Below are positions 9,338-18,056 of a stretch of 64,000 bases of DNA, in pieces; the first letter of the stretch is position 1, and every line of letters starts with the position of its first letter. The stretch covers positions 22,672 through 86,671 of the forward strand of contig DAHVFB010000002.1 of assembly GCA_027317185.1 (NCBI GenBank). The letters are read 5' to 3'. The notes beneath the pieces were generated by a model, which saw only the letters and a program-made list of their open reading frames with translations, ran no database searches and was not told the DNA's origin. A program made the position numbers and the translations under genes. The DNA comes from Deltaproteobacteria bacterium (lineage in GTDB: Bacteria; Desulfobacterota; Binatia; Binatales; Binataceae).

Positions 9338-10528
9338 ATGAAGATATTTGCATTTTGCGCGGGGCTGGCACTGGCGATTTCGTTGGCAAGCCTGAGTCGC
9401 AACGCTCAGGCACAAACATCGCCTCTGCCACCGCTCAACGATCCGCTTTACATCCGGCTGATGGCCCAAACTTCTCCAACCCAAGCGGAAGTTGTGGAAG
9501 GAGCCAGCGTGAAGCATTCCGCCTATGAGCTTTACATCGCTAATTACGGTGGCACCCCGATGAAGATTGCCGAAGTGACAATCAGCGGCAAACATCGGGG
9601 CAAACTGACGCTGGAGGAACATCATGCCGGGGAGGACTTGAAAAATATGTTCAAGTTGGCTTCCGGCAAAACGGAGCAGGAATCTCAAGCAATATTGGAA
9701 CCTGGTGCGAGTGCGGCGATTTTTTTATTTCCAGCGCTGACTTCGGATCGCCCAACGCCGGACCGGTTTGAAACCGCAATCAAAGTCGAGGGGCAGGGCG
9801 ATCACGGCGGTTCGGGCACGATTCACGTTGCGCCCATAATGGTCGATCGCGCTCCTCCAGTCGTAATCACTTCGCCGGTAGATGGGCCCGATTGGCAGGC
9901 GGCGAATGGTCCGTCAAATACCTCCGCGCATCGCCGCGCTCTCCTGTTCGTCAACGGGCGCGGCCGAATTGGACAACGGTATGCAATCGACTGGGTTCAG
10001 TTGGGCAATAATGGCCTGACCTACCGGGGCGATGAACACCGCAACGCCAGCTATTTCGCGTACGACCACGAAATCCGCGCCGTCGCCGACGGGACCATTG
10101 TCGATGTTAAAGATGGAATACCTGAAAATACGCCGAACTCAGACAAGACTGCAGTGCAAATTACCTATGACACGCTGGCAGGTAATCGCATTGTCGAGGA
10201 CCTCGGAGGCGGCCGCTTCGCGGCGTATGCCCATCTTCGCCCCGGCACGATCACAGTCAAACGTGGCAGCCACGTTCATGCGGGCCAGATAATCGGGCGC
10301 CTGGGCAACACCGGTAACTCCAGCGAGCCACATCTGCATTTCCAAATTTGCGATGCGCCGTCGTTCGTCGACTCGGAAGGTCTGCCGTTTGCGATAGACC
10401 GTTTTACCCGTCAGAGCTATCGGATCAGCACGGATACGGCGGGCAAGCAGCACCTGACGACCGGTTCCGGTGTCCAGATTTCCAACCAGGAACCGATGGA
10501 AAACGAGCTCGACAACTTCAGGCGCTAG
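9338..10528 (+). CDS. M23-family (LytM) metallopeptidase, secreted
   Basis: N-terminal signal peptide; GRFAAYAHLRPGTITVKRGSHVHAGQIIGRLGNTGNSSEPHLHFQICD. Confidence 0.92.
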   Translation: MKIFAFCAGLALAISLASLSRNAQAQTSPLPPLNDPLYIRLMAQTSPTQAEVVEGASVKHSAYELYIANYGGTPMKIAEVTISGKHRGKLTLEEHHAGEDLKNMFKLASGKTEQESQAILEPGASAAIFLFPALTSDRPTPDRFETAIKVEGQGDHGGSGTIHVAPIMVDRAPPVVITSPVDGPDWQAANGPSNTSAHRRALLFVNGRGRIGQRYAIDWVQLGNNGLTYRGDEHRNASYFAYDHEIRAVADGTIVDVKDGIPENTPNSDKTAVQITYDTLAGNRIVEDLGGGRFAAYAHLRPGTITVKRGSHVHAGQIIGRLGNTGNSSEPHLHFQICDAPSFVDSEGLPFAIDRFTRQSYRISTDTAGKQHLTTGSGVQISNQEPMENELDNFRR

Positions 10529-10941
10529 TGACTATTCGACCACTCCAACGAAGTGAAATTCTGAATTTTCCAATTAACGAAATCGGGCTGAGTAGCGGGA
10601 TTCATCACCTGCTCAGCCCGAGCAATCTGTTCCAGCGCCGTCCGCAACCTCGCCGGTTCAATTTCGAGGGCATCACAAATCGCTTCGTAACTGAACGGAC
10701 CTACGCCGCCATCGCTTCTGATCCAATTTTCAGCCTCATGCGAAAGCATCAGGTCCCGGGTCTTGTTGGAGCCGCGCTTTTTCAGGTAACAAACGATGGC
10801 GTCTTCGAGCACGGCGAACAGCAGCCGGCGCTCGCCTTCGAGCGCCCGGCGCCGTCTCGTCAGATCGTAAAACTGGCCCGGCAGCAGACACATGTACTCG
10901 AGATCTTGGCCAAGGATGTCCGTGTCGCCATTGAATAGCAT
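10525..10941 (-). CDS. Hypothetical protein
   Basis: 138 aa ORF convergent with the M23 gene, sharing palindromic CTAG stop. Confidence 0.7.
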   Translation of the reverse strand: MLFNGDTDILGQDLEYMCLLPGQFYDLTRRRRALEGERRLLFAVLEDAIVCYLKKRGSNKTRDLMLSHEAENWIRSDGGVGPFSYEAICDALEIEPARLRTALEQIARAEQVMNPATQPDFVNWKIQNFTSLEWSNSH

Positions 10942-10948
10942 AGAACCC

Positions 10949-11035
10949 TCAGTACTTTTGACGCAGGCGCTGAATTCTGTATCGGCGTTTCCAGCGCGTG
11001 GGCTCAGATTGATACGTCTGCTGATCTTGCGTCAT
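10949..11035 (-). CDS. Candidate 28-aa basic microprotein MTQDQQTYQSEPTRWKRRYRIQRLRQKY
   Basis: ATG with upstream GGAAAG; stop lies 7 nt before the ATG of the 138-aa gene. Confidence 0.35.
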   Translation of the reverse strand: MTQDQQTYQSEPTRWKRRYRIQRLRQKY

Positions 11036-11129
11036 GGTCTGCTTCTTTCCAGTCACTTTCAGGATGATGGTGGGCAGGAGCGGGTTCATGCAGGCACTGA
11101 CGCGGATGGACGATTAGCGGGATATCCAT
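11004..11129 (-). CDS. Candidate 41-aa small ORF MDIPLIVHPRQCLHEPAPAHHHPESDWKEADHDARSADVSI
   Basis: ATG with adjacent AGGGG; overlaps the 28-aa ORF in another frame. Confidence 0.25.
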   Translation of the reverse strand: MDIPLIVHPRQCLHEPAPAHHHPESDWKEADHDARSADVSI

Positions 11130-11251
11130 AACCCCTAAAAAATGTTTGATTGCTCATTTGGGCAATCTTAGCGAAAGAAATCCCTTTTCATCAGAAGCAT
11201 AAATTGCATTGGTCATCGTGAAGCCCTTCTGGTTGTTATGGGGAATCTATT

Positions 11252-12550
11252 TTGAGTAGCCGCCTTGCAGCTACTCAAGCTCGTTCGCCAAAGGCCGCGC
11301 CCGGTTCGGCGCAAAGCCGGCTGCTGGCTGCCGGCCTAATCGGAAACGTTCTGGAATGGTATGACTTTTCGCTGTACGGATATTTCGCCGCCTCGATTGG
11401 ACAGCACTTTTTTCCCTCGCGCAGTCCCGCGGTATCATTGATGGTGGCGTTCGCCGTCTTCAGCGCGGGCTTCCTGACCCGTCCGCTGGGCGCGATCCTC
11501 TTCGGCTATATCGGCGATCACTATGGCCGCGAGCGCGCCTTGATGCTGTCCATACTCGCGATGGCGGTGCCGACCTTCGTCACCGGATTGTTGCCCGGCT
11601 ACGCCAAAATCGGCGCGGCGGCCTCGATCCTGATGGTTATTCTTCGGCTCACCCAGGGGCTTTCCGCCGGTGGCGAATACACCACGTCAATCGTGTTTTT
11701 GGCCGAACGTTCGACCCAGATGGGACGCGGCTTCATGGCCTCGTGCGGACTGTTTGGCAGTATCGCGGGTGGGATGCTCGGCTCGGCGGCCGGCGCGCTA
11801 CTGAGTCATTTGATGACACCGGAAAATGTGGATGCCTGGGGATGGCGAATACCCTTCGTACTCGGCATTGTGCTCGCGTTCGTGGGCATACTGATCCGGC
11901 GCGATTTACCGCATACCGCGCATCCTCGCAGCGAGCCGGCAGCCGCGATGGCGCGCGCGATCATTACGCAATGGCGGGCGTTGCTGCATGTAACTGGGTT
12001 CGAGTTGCTCGAAGCGGTGGGGTTCTACACGACCTTCATATATCTGGCCACCTACATGACACAGGTGGTTCATCTTTCTCAGCCACACGCCTTCGCGGTT
12101 AATACCTTGAGCATGGGTTTCGTACTGTTCATCATTCCGCTGGCTGGATGGATGTCGGACCGGATCGGACGCAAGCCGGTTTTGCTTACCGCCGCCGTCT
12201 GCGCGCTCGCGTTCGCCTGGCCATTATTCCGCCTGTTCCAGCGCGGTTCGTTTGGCTCCGCGCTGTTCGCCGAGCTGGGCCTGGCGGCAATTATCGGATG
12301 TTACGAGGGTGCAACTCCCGCAGCCGCCGCGGAAGCTTTTCCGGCCGGTATTCGAGCCACCGGCGTTGCCGTGGCATTCAATCTCTGTATGACGCTGTTT
12401 GGTGGAACCACTCCGATGGTGGCAACCTACCTGATTGAACGTACCCGCAGTCCCATGGCGCCGGCGGTATATCTAATGATTGCGGCTGCACTTTCAACAA
12501 TCGCGATACTTACCTTATCGGAAACCGCACACGACCCCCTGAAAGATTGA
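11252..12550 (+). CDS. MFS transporter, metabolite:H+ symporter (MHS/ProP-like) type
   Basis: 12-TM pattern; GNVLEWYDFSLYGYFA, GYIGDHYGRERALMLS, GWMSDRIGRKPVLL. Confidence 0.93.
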   Translation: MSSRLAATQARSPKAAPGSAQSRLLAAGLIGNVLEWYDFSLYGYFAASIGQHFFPSRSPAVSLMVAFAVFSAGFLTRPLGAILFGYIGDHYGRERALMLSILAMAVPTFVTGLLPGYAKIGAAASILMVILRLTQGLSAGGEYTTSIVFLAERSTQMGRGFMASCGLFGSIAGGMLGSAAGALLSHLMTPENVDAWGWRIPFVLGIVLAFVGILIRRDLPHTAHPRSEPAAAMARAIITQWRALLHVTGFELLEAVGFYTTFIYLATYMTQVVHLSQPHAFAVNTLSMGFVLFIIPLAGWMSDRIGRKPVLLTAAVCALAFAWPLFRLFQRGSFGSALFAELGLAAIIGCYEGATPAAAAEAFPAGIRATGVAVAFNLCMTLFGGTTPMVATYLIERTRSPMAPAVYLMIAAALSTIAILTLSETAHDPLKD

Positions 12551-14454
12551 ACAAGCTATTGGCTCGGCATTTGCTTCCTTCTCTGCCCGGTCATTGCTTG
12601 GAAACCACCAATCAGAACTCCAACCCTGAACTCGTCGAAGACGGACATGTCGGCGTCAGCCGCGCGGCGCGCCCAATTATCGGCGTGATCATCGGAACCG
12701 CGGTCCTTTATTTCGGGCGTGAGGTTCTTCTTCCACTCGCGGTCGCCACCATTTTGGCGGTGATCTTCAGCCCTATCGCAGATCGACTAGAGCCGTGGCT
12801 GGGCCGTCTGATCAGCACTGCGCTGGTGGTTTTGACCGCAATCGTGGTGGCCGCCGGCATCGGTTATTTCCTGACCGTCGAGCTGGCTTCGGTCGCCCTG
12901 CAGATGACCGACTATACCGATAACATCGCGCGCAAAGTATCGGCGGTCGAGAGAAGCCAGCCGGCATGGCTGCAACGGGTCGAAAACGCCATCAAGGAAG
13001 TCGAAAACCAGGTGCAACGTTCGCAGCCCCGCGTACGGCAGCGAAAACCGACGATGGTACAGACGGTGCCTGCTTCACCCCAGGTTCAGGAGGTGGTGAA
13101 GAGCGTCCTCCCGGTGTTGTCCGGCGTGATCGAAACCCTGCTGATCATCGTGCTGTTGTTTTTTATGCTGCACGAACGCCGAAACCTGCGTGATCGATTT
13201 GTCAGATTGTGCGCACGGGGGCGGATCACAGTAGCGGCGGAGGCGATCGATACCGCCGGACATGCGGTCAGCCATTATCTATTTTTAATTTCAGTAATCA
13301 ATTTTGCTTTCGGCGTTTCGATTGGAATTGTCCTCGCGATCCTCGGCCTGCCGAACCCGTGGCTATGGGGCGTCATCGCTTTTTTGCTGCGGTACGTGCC
13401 CTATGTCGGGGCGTTCATGGCGGGATTATTGCCGACTTTGGTGGCTTTTGCGGTATTTCCCGGATGGGGTAAGTCGCTCGAGGTGTTGGGCGCGTTCATT
13501 GTGTTGGATCAAGTGTCGGCACAGTTCCTGGAGCCAGTTCTGGTCGGGCGCGGAATCGGCGTTTCGCCGGTAGCGCTACTGGTCTCGGCCATGTATTGGG
13601 CGTGGCTGTGGGGGCCGGCAGGCTTGCTCCTGGCGACGCCACTGACGACTTGTTTCAAGGTCGCGGGAGACTACCTTCCAGCCCTCGGGTTCTTTTCGAT
13701 CCTGCTAGGGGCAGATGGCAAACTTGAAGATTACAACGATTACTACCGAATGTTGCTTGAACTCGATGAATCAGGCGCACGCGCACTCGCAATCCGCTAC
13801 TGCAACGAGCACGGCCTGGAAGCGACTTTCAACGATTTGCTGATTCCCGCCGTGATGCTGGCCGGCGACGAGCGCGCACAGAACCATATTCCCGAGGAGA
13901 ACGAGCGCTTCGTGATGGACGTCACGCGCCAGTTAATTGCTGATCTTGGAAGTCGTTTCAGCAAGGCCCGGATCATCCCTAATCTGCGCATCTTCGGCAT
14001 CTGTGCGCCCGGCGAGGTACACAATATCGGCCTTCTTATCCTGCTCGAGCTGCTGCGGCTCGATGGCGCCGCTGCCCGTTACTCAGGCGATAATCAATCG
14101 CGCGACGAGATTCGCGAATACACCAGACGCTATTCACCCGATGTGCTGTGCATTTCATGTGTCAGCGATCAGAGCCTGCCGGTAACGATCGAGCTTACCC
14201 GGGAGCTCAAGCTGGATCTGCCCAATCTGGCAATCTTCGCCGGCGGAACCGCCGCGATGGCCGGATCGAATGAACTCCTGAAGGCTGGATGCATGCAAGT
14301 ATGCGCGACCAAGGAGAAAGCCAGACGCGATATTCTGCGCTTCGCCCAACGCCGCTTTCGCCTGCGCGCGGTCCCCCCACCATCGCCTGCGACGGAGCGT
14401 CAACCGGCTGCCGCCGGGGCGGAAGCCGCGCCTCGTCAAAATCGCAACATCTGA
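12547..14454 (+). CDS. AI-2E family transporter with C-terminal cobalamin-binding-like domain
   Basis: AI-2E-type TM region (ILGLPNPWLWGVIAFLLRYVPYVGAF); C-terminal ~130 aa resembles a B12-binding Rossmann fold; TTG start overlaps upstream stop. Confidence 0.88.
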   Translation: MNKLLARHLLPSLPGHCLETTNQNSNPELVEDGHVGVSRAARPIIGVIIGTAVLYFGREVLLPLAVATILAVIFSPIADRLEPWLGRLISTALVVLTAIVVAAGIGYFLTVELASVALQMTDYTDNIARKVSAVERSQPAWLQRVENAIKEVENQVQRSQPRVRQRKPTMVQTVPASPQVQEVVKSVLPVLSGVIETLLIIVLLFFMLHERRNLRDRFVRLCARGRITVAAEAIDTAGHAVSHYLFLISVINFAFGVSIGIVLAILGLPNPWLWGVIAFLLRYVPYVGAFMAGLLPTLVAFAVFPGWGKSLEVLGAFIVLDQVSAQFLEPVLVGRGIGVSPVALLVSAMYWAWLWGPAGLLLATPLTTCFKVAGDYLPALGFFSILLGADGKLEDYNDYYRMLLELDESGARALAIRYCNEHGLEATFNDLLIPAVMLAGDERAQNHIPEENERFVMDVTRQLIADLGSRFSKARIIPNLRIFGICAPGEVHNIGLLILLELLRLDGAAARYSGDNQSRDEIREYTRRYSPDVLCISCVSDQSLPVTIELTRELKLDLPNLAIFAGGTAAMAGSNELLKAGCMQVCATKEKARRDILRFAQRRFRLRAVPPPSPATERQPAAAGAEAAPRQNRNI

Positions 14455-14534
14455 TTCATTGGGCCTTTTTACAAAGAAGCGGACACAACTTAGCCGTCGT
14501 GCCTGCCCGCGAGCGAATCGCCAATCTTTAATAG

Positions 14535-14720
14535 TTAACGGCGGACTTTGTAGGGTGAAACTTCACTGCTACAAAGAGCCGTACCTATTGAAGCGGGGTT
14601 AAGCCGATCGAACAAGCAAAAGCTCACGATGCCATCATCGTAGCCCGTGGCATATATCGTGCGTCCGCGATCATCATCTATAAGCGTATAGTCGTTGGCG
14701 TATCGCAGATCAGTGGAACA
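14535..14720 (-). pseudogene. Possible gene remnant (stop-to-stop ORF without clear start)
   Basis: Reverse strand reads CSTDLRYANDYTLIDDDRGRTIYATGYDDGIVSFCLFDRLNPASIGTALCSSEVSPYKVRR*. Confidence 0.3.
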
Positions 14721-14801
14721 TTAAGCGGTTCGCAACCATTTTCTTCGCGCGAGCATACTTAATCGTTCACTTCCGCTGCGAAACGCTCAAGCTGACGCTT
14801 T

Positions 14802-14874
14802 GGTCCCGCCGACCCGCGTAGGACCGTAAACAAACAACACACTTAGCGCTCCGGCCTGGAGTCGGAGCCTTTTT
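14802..14874 (+). ncRNA. Candidate small RNA or leader ending in an intrinsic terminator
   Basis: Hairpin ggtcc(14802-14806)/ggacc(14821-14825), then gctccg(14848-14853)/cggagc(14863-14868) followed by cttttt. Confidence 0.3.
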
Positions 14875-14943
14875 CCCGGTACGTCCTTGGCCGCGCTACC
14901 GCGATGGTACTGCGCCGTTTTTCGTTGAAGGAATTTAGTTAAG

Positions 14944-15966
14944 ATGATTTCCGCAGCTCACCACAATGAAGTTGCTTGCGGCGACCAGAGCGCCATGATC
15001 GGACGTTCGCCGGCCATGCGCGCGGTGATGGCGACGATTGAAAGGATCGCACAATCTCCGGCTTCGGCCGTGATCACCGGCGAGAGCGGGACTGGAAAGG
15101 AACTGGTAGCCCGTACCATTCATCAACTCTCAGCGCGCCGGGATGCCCCCTACGTAGCCGTTAACTGCGCGGCGATCCCTGAAAGCCTGATGGAAAGCGA
15201 GCTTTTCGGACATGAGCGTGGTGCTTTCACCGGGGCGGATCGCAGGCAGGAAGGCTGCTTCGAGATGGCCAACGGCGGCACTCTGTTGCTCGACGAAATT
15301 ACCGAGATGAAGGCTGGTCTGCAGGCGAAGCTTCTGCGAGTACTGGAAGAGCATCGTCTGCGCAGGGTCGGCGGTTCGGTCGAGCTCTCGCTGGACGTGC
15401 GGGTGCTGGCGACCACCAATCGCAATGTCGAGCAGACCGTCCGTGAGGGCCGCCTGCGTCCCGACCTGTACTATCGGCTCAATATCTTCACCGTTCATCT
15501 GCCCCCGCTTCGCGAGCGAGTCGAAGACCTGCCGATGCTGATCGAGGCGTTTCTGCGGCAGTTCTCGCGCACGGGAGCAAAGGAAATAACTGGCATCGAC
15601 GAAGCCTGCCTCGATTTACTACGCGCGCATCCATGGCCCGGGAATGTCCGCCAGTTGCGCAACGTGATCGAACGGGCCTGTATCGTGTGTCAGGGCGGAC
15701 TGATCCGCAAACAAGATTTGCCCGAGGAGTTTCGCAACTGCGGACCGCAGGGCAATGGCTACTTCATGGTGCGGCTGGGAACCTCGCTGACCGAGGTTGA
15801 ACGGGAGCTGATTTCGCGAACAATCGACTACGCCGGCGGAAACAAAACCAGGGCAGCACAGATTCTGGGCGTGAGCACACGCACGATCTACAATAAACTC
15901 GACCAATACGCGCAGCCCGATAGCCAGGATGGAACCCACGCCCACTCGCGTGAAACTTTGAACTGA
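14944..15966 (+). CDS. Sigma-54 interacting transcriptional activator (AAA+ plus Fis-type HTH, no receiver domain)
   Basis: GESGTGKELVAR Walker A, HERGAFTGADRRQEG (GAFTGA), GTLLLDEI, C-terminal GGNKTRAAQILGVSTRTIYNKL. Confidence 0.95.
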   Translation: MISAAHHNEVACGDQSAMIGRSPAMRAVMATIERIAQSPASAVITGESGTGKELVARTIHQLSARRDAPYVAVNCAAIPESLMESELFGHERGAFTGADRRQEGCFEMANGGTLLLDEITEMKAGLQAKLLRVLEEHRLRRVGGSVELSLDVRVLATTNRNVEQTVREGRLRPDLYYRLNIFTVHLPPLRERVEDLPMLIEAFLRQFSRTGAKEITGIDEACLDLLRAHPWPGNVRQLRNVIERACIVCQGGLIRKQDLPEEFRNCGPQGNGYFMVRLGTSLTEVERELISRTIDYAGGNKTRAAQILGVSTRTIYNKLDQYAQPDSQDGTHAHSRETLN

Positions 15967-16232
15967 TCCCATTGAACCAATCCGCGGTGGAGCTTCGGCG
16001 TGCTCTGCACGCTGCCGGCGCCTTCCGCGCTTCCACGCCAATTGCAATTCCCTCTTCTCTGGGCTATGGGGAAACGAACGCTTGCAAGGATAATAGGTAT
16101 CCAGGGCCGTTGCCTGTGCGATCGGGGCATGTAGCTCATCCCTAAGCCATACCCAACACCTGATCCTCACGACTACAGCTCTGTAACGCTCTCTTACGCG
16201 GAGACGCCATAGAGAGAATGAGGGAAAGTGCC

Positions 16233-17717
16233 ATGGCGGTAAAGAAAACCGAACTAGGAACGGGTTTTGGATGTCCAGCCGACCTGCGGGAATACCTCGA
16301 AGTTCTCGAGCGCGCAGGTGAACTTCGGCGGGTAAAAGCCGAGGTCGATTGGCAATATGAGGCTGGCGCAATCAGCCGGCTGGTCAACGAGCGCCGAGGT
16401 CCTGCCCCTCTTTTCGAAAATGTCAAGGACTATCCTGGCCAGCAGATAGCGGCGGTGTTGATGGGGCCCAGCAAGCCGGCGCTCCATGCCCGCATCGCTT
16501 TGGCGCTGGGTTTGGATAAGAACACTCCCACCCTCGACCTGATCGAAATCGTGCGGGCGCGGCTGAAAACTCCGTGTGATCCGGTGGTGGTCAGAAAGGA
16601 GCAGGCGGCATGTAAGGAAGTGGTGCTGACCGGCAAGGACATCGACCTTAACAAGTTCGCCTTCCCCTGGATTAAAGAGACGCTCGATGGCGGACGCTAC
16701 CTCGGGACCTGGGATATCGTTGCGCTCAGAGATCCCGATACCGGATGGCTCAACTGGGCCACTTATCGCTGCATGGTCAAGGACGGGAATCATTTCGCCA
16801 TACTGTTGATGCCGGCGGCCCAGCATGGCGGCGCGATTTTGCGCAAGTACGAAGCGATGGGCAAGCCGATGCCGATCGCGATTATGATCGGCGCCAACCC
16901 GGCTTGTCATCTTGCCGCCGTCACCGCGATGGATCATGGCGTAGCCGAAGTCAGCGCAGCCGGCGGACTGATGGGTTCGCCCATTCCGATAGTGCGATGC
17001 GAAACCAGTGACCTCGAGGTCGCGGCCAGCGCCGAAATGGTGATCGAAGCGGAGATCCTGCCAGGCGATCGCGTTGATGAGGGCCCCTTCGGCGAGTACA
17101 CCGGGCATTCCGCCCATCGCGAAAAGTGTCCGCAGGCGCGCGTGACCTGCATCACACATCGCAAGAACCCGATTCATACGATGGCTAACATGGGTAAGCC
17201 GTGGGATGACGCCGCCGCCAATATGTCGGTGATGACTCCCGCGCAAGCCAAAAATCGCCTCGAAGCGCATGGATTGGCGGTCAAAGCGGTTTACACGCTG
17301 CCCCCGGATGTCATGGTGGTCTCGTTGAAATCAGGGCCCGGATTGCAACAGCGGGTGGTTTCGACGCTAACTTCGGTACCGCGCCTCGCAATGAGAGGGA
17401 TTGTGTTTGTCGACGAGGACGTTGACGTTACTGACGTCGAAGATGTCTGGTGGGCGATTGCGAGCCGTATGAACCCGGAGAATTTCGATACGATTAAGGG
17501 AATCGGGGCCAATACTTTATACCCGTGGCTGACCCCCGAGATGCGTGAGCGAAAACAGCTTCCCTTCTTCATCATCGATGCCACATTTCCCTATCATTGG
17601 CCGCAAGAGTATCGCGACGCGCACACCAAGGTCTCGGATTTCAAACACGGATGGACAGAAGAGACCAAGCGAAAGGTTTTGGCCCGGTGGAAGGAATACG
17701 GCTACGGTGACCTTTAA
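16233..17717 (+). CDS. UbiD-family decarboxylase
   Basis: UbiD pattern: DLREYLEVLERAGELRRVKAEVDWQYEAGAI, EFGPFGEYTGH-like GPFGEYTGHSAHREKCPQARVTCITHRKNPI. Confidence 0.93.
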   Translation: MAVKKTELGTGFGCPADLREYLEVLERAGELRRVKAEVDWQYEAGAISRLVNERRGPAPLFENVKDYPGQQIAAVLMGPSKPALHARIALALGLDKNTPTLDLIEIVRARLKTPCDPVVVRKEQAACKEVVLTGKDIDLNKFAFPWIKETLDGGRYLGTWDIVALRDPDTGWLNWATYRCMVKDGNHFAILLMPAAQHGGAILRKYEAMGKPMPIAIMIGANPACHLAAVTAMDHGVAEVSAAGGLMGSPIPIVRCETSDLEVAASAEMVIEAEILPGDRVDEGPFGEYTGHSAHREKCPQARVTCITHRKNPIHTMANMGKPWDDAAANMSVMTPAQAKNRLEAHGLAVKAVYTLPPDVMVVSLKSGPGLQQRVVSTLTSVPRLAMRGIVFVDEDVDVTDVEDVWWAIASRMNPENFDTIKGIGANTLYPWLTPEMRERKQLPFFIIDATFPYHWPQEYRDAHTKVSDFKHGWTEETKRKVLARWKEYGYGDL

Positions 17718-17858
17718 CCGGATTTGGACAAGGATCGAATAACCGGCGCAGGTGAGCGGCGCGCAACCGCTCACCTGCGGCAGATTGATGGAACCGTCGC
17801 GGCCTGGACGAGCGTTGCTGCAGATTCGCGTGGTGACCATCCAACGCCGACGCCTGAA

Positions 17859-18002
17859 CTAGAAGTCCGCCCGCTCAACGAGGCTGATATAGGCCAGGAT
17901 GCTTCCAGCAAGCTCGCCTTTCTCGACGGCCAGACGGAGCGCTTTAACCAAATTGCGAGTGAGTTCTTTTTCGGCAAGAGCAGTTGATGGGGACTGCGGC
18001 AG
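17859..18002 (-). pseudogene. Possible small gene or gene remnant
   Basis: Reverse strand reads LPQSPSTALAEKELTRNLVKALRLAVEKGELAGSILAYISLVERADF*; strongly protein-like but no ATG. Confidence 0.3.
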
Positions 18003-18056
18003 TCATGCTATGTTTTGGCAGCCTTCAAGGGTAAATTCGGCCCGGCGGTGAGGACC

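Noticed and set aside
14546-14576. ctttgtag/ctacaaag inverted repeat as an AI-2E gene terminator
   Set aside because: AT-rich 8-bp stem with no T-tract, about 90 bp beyond the stop; insufficient support.
16254-17270. 338-aa minus-strand ORF
   Set aside because: Antisense shadow of the UbiD gene.
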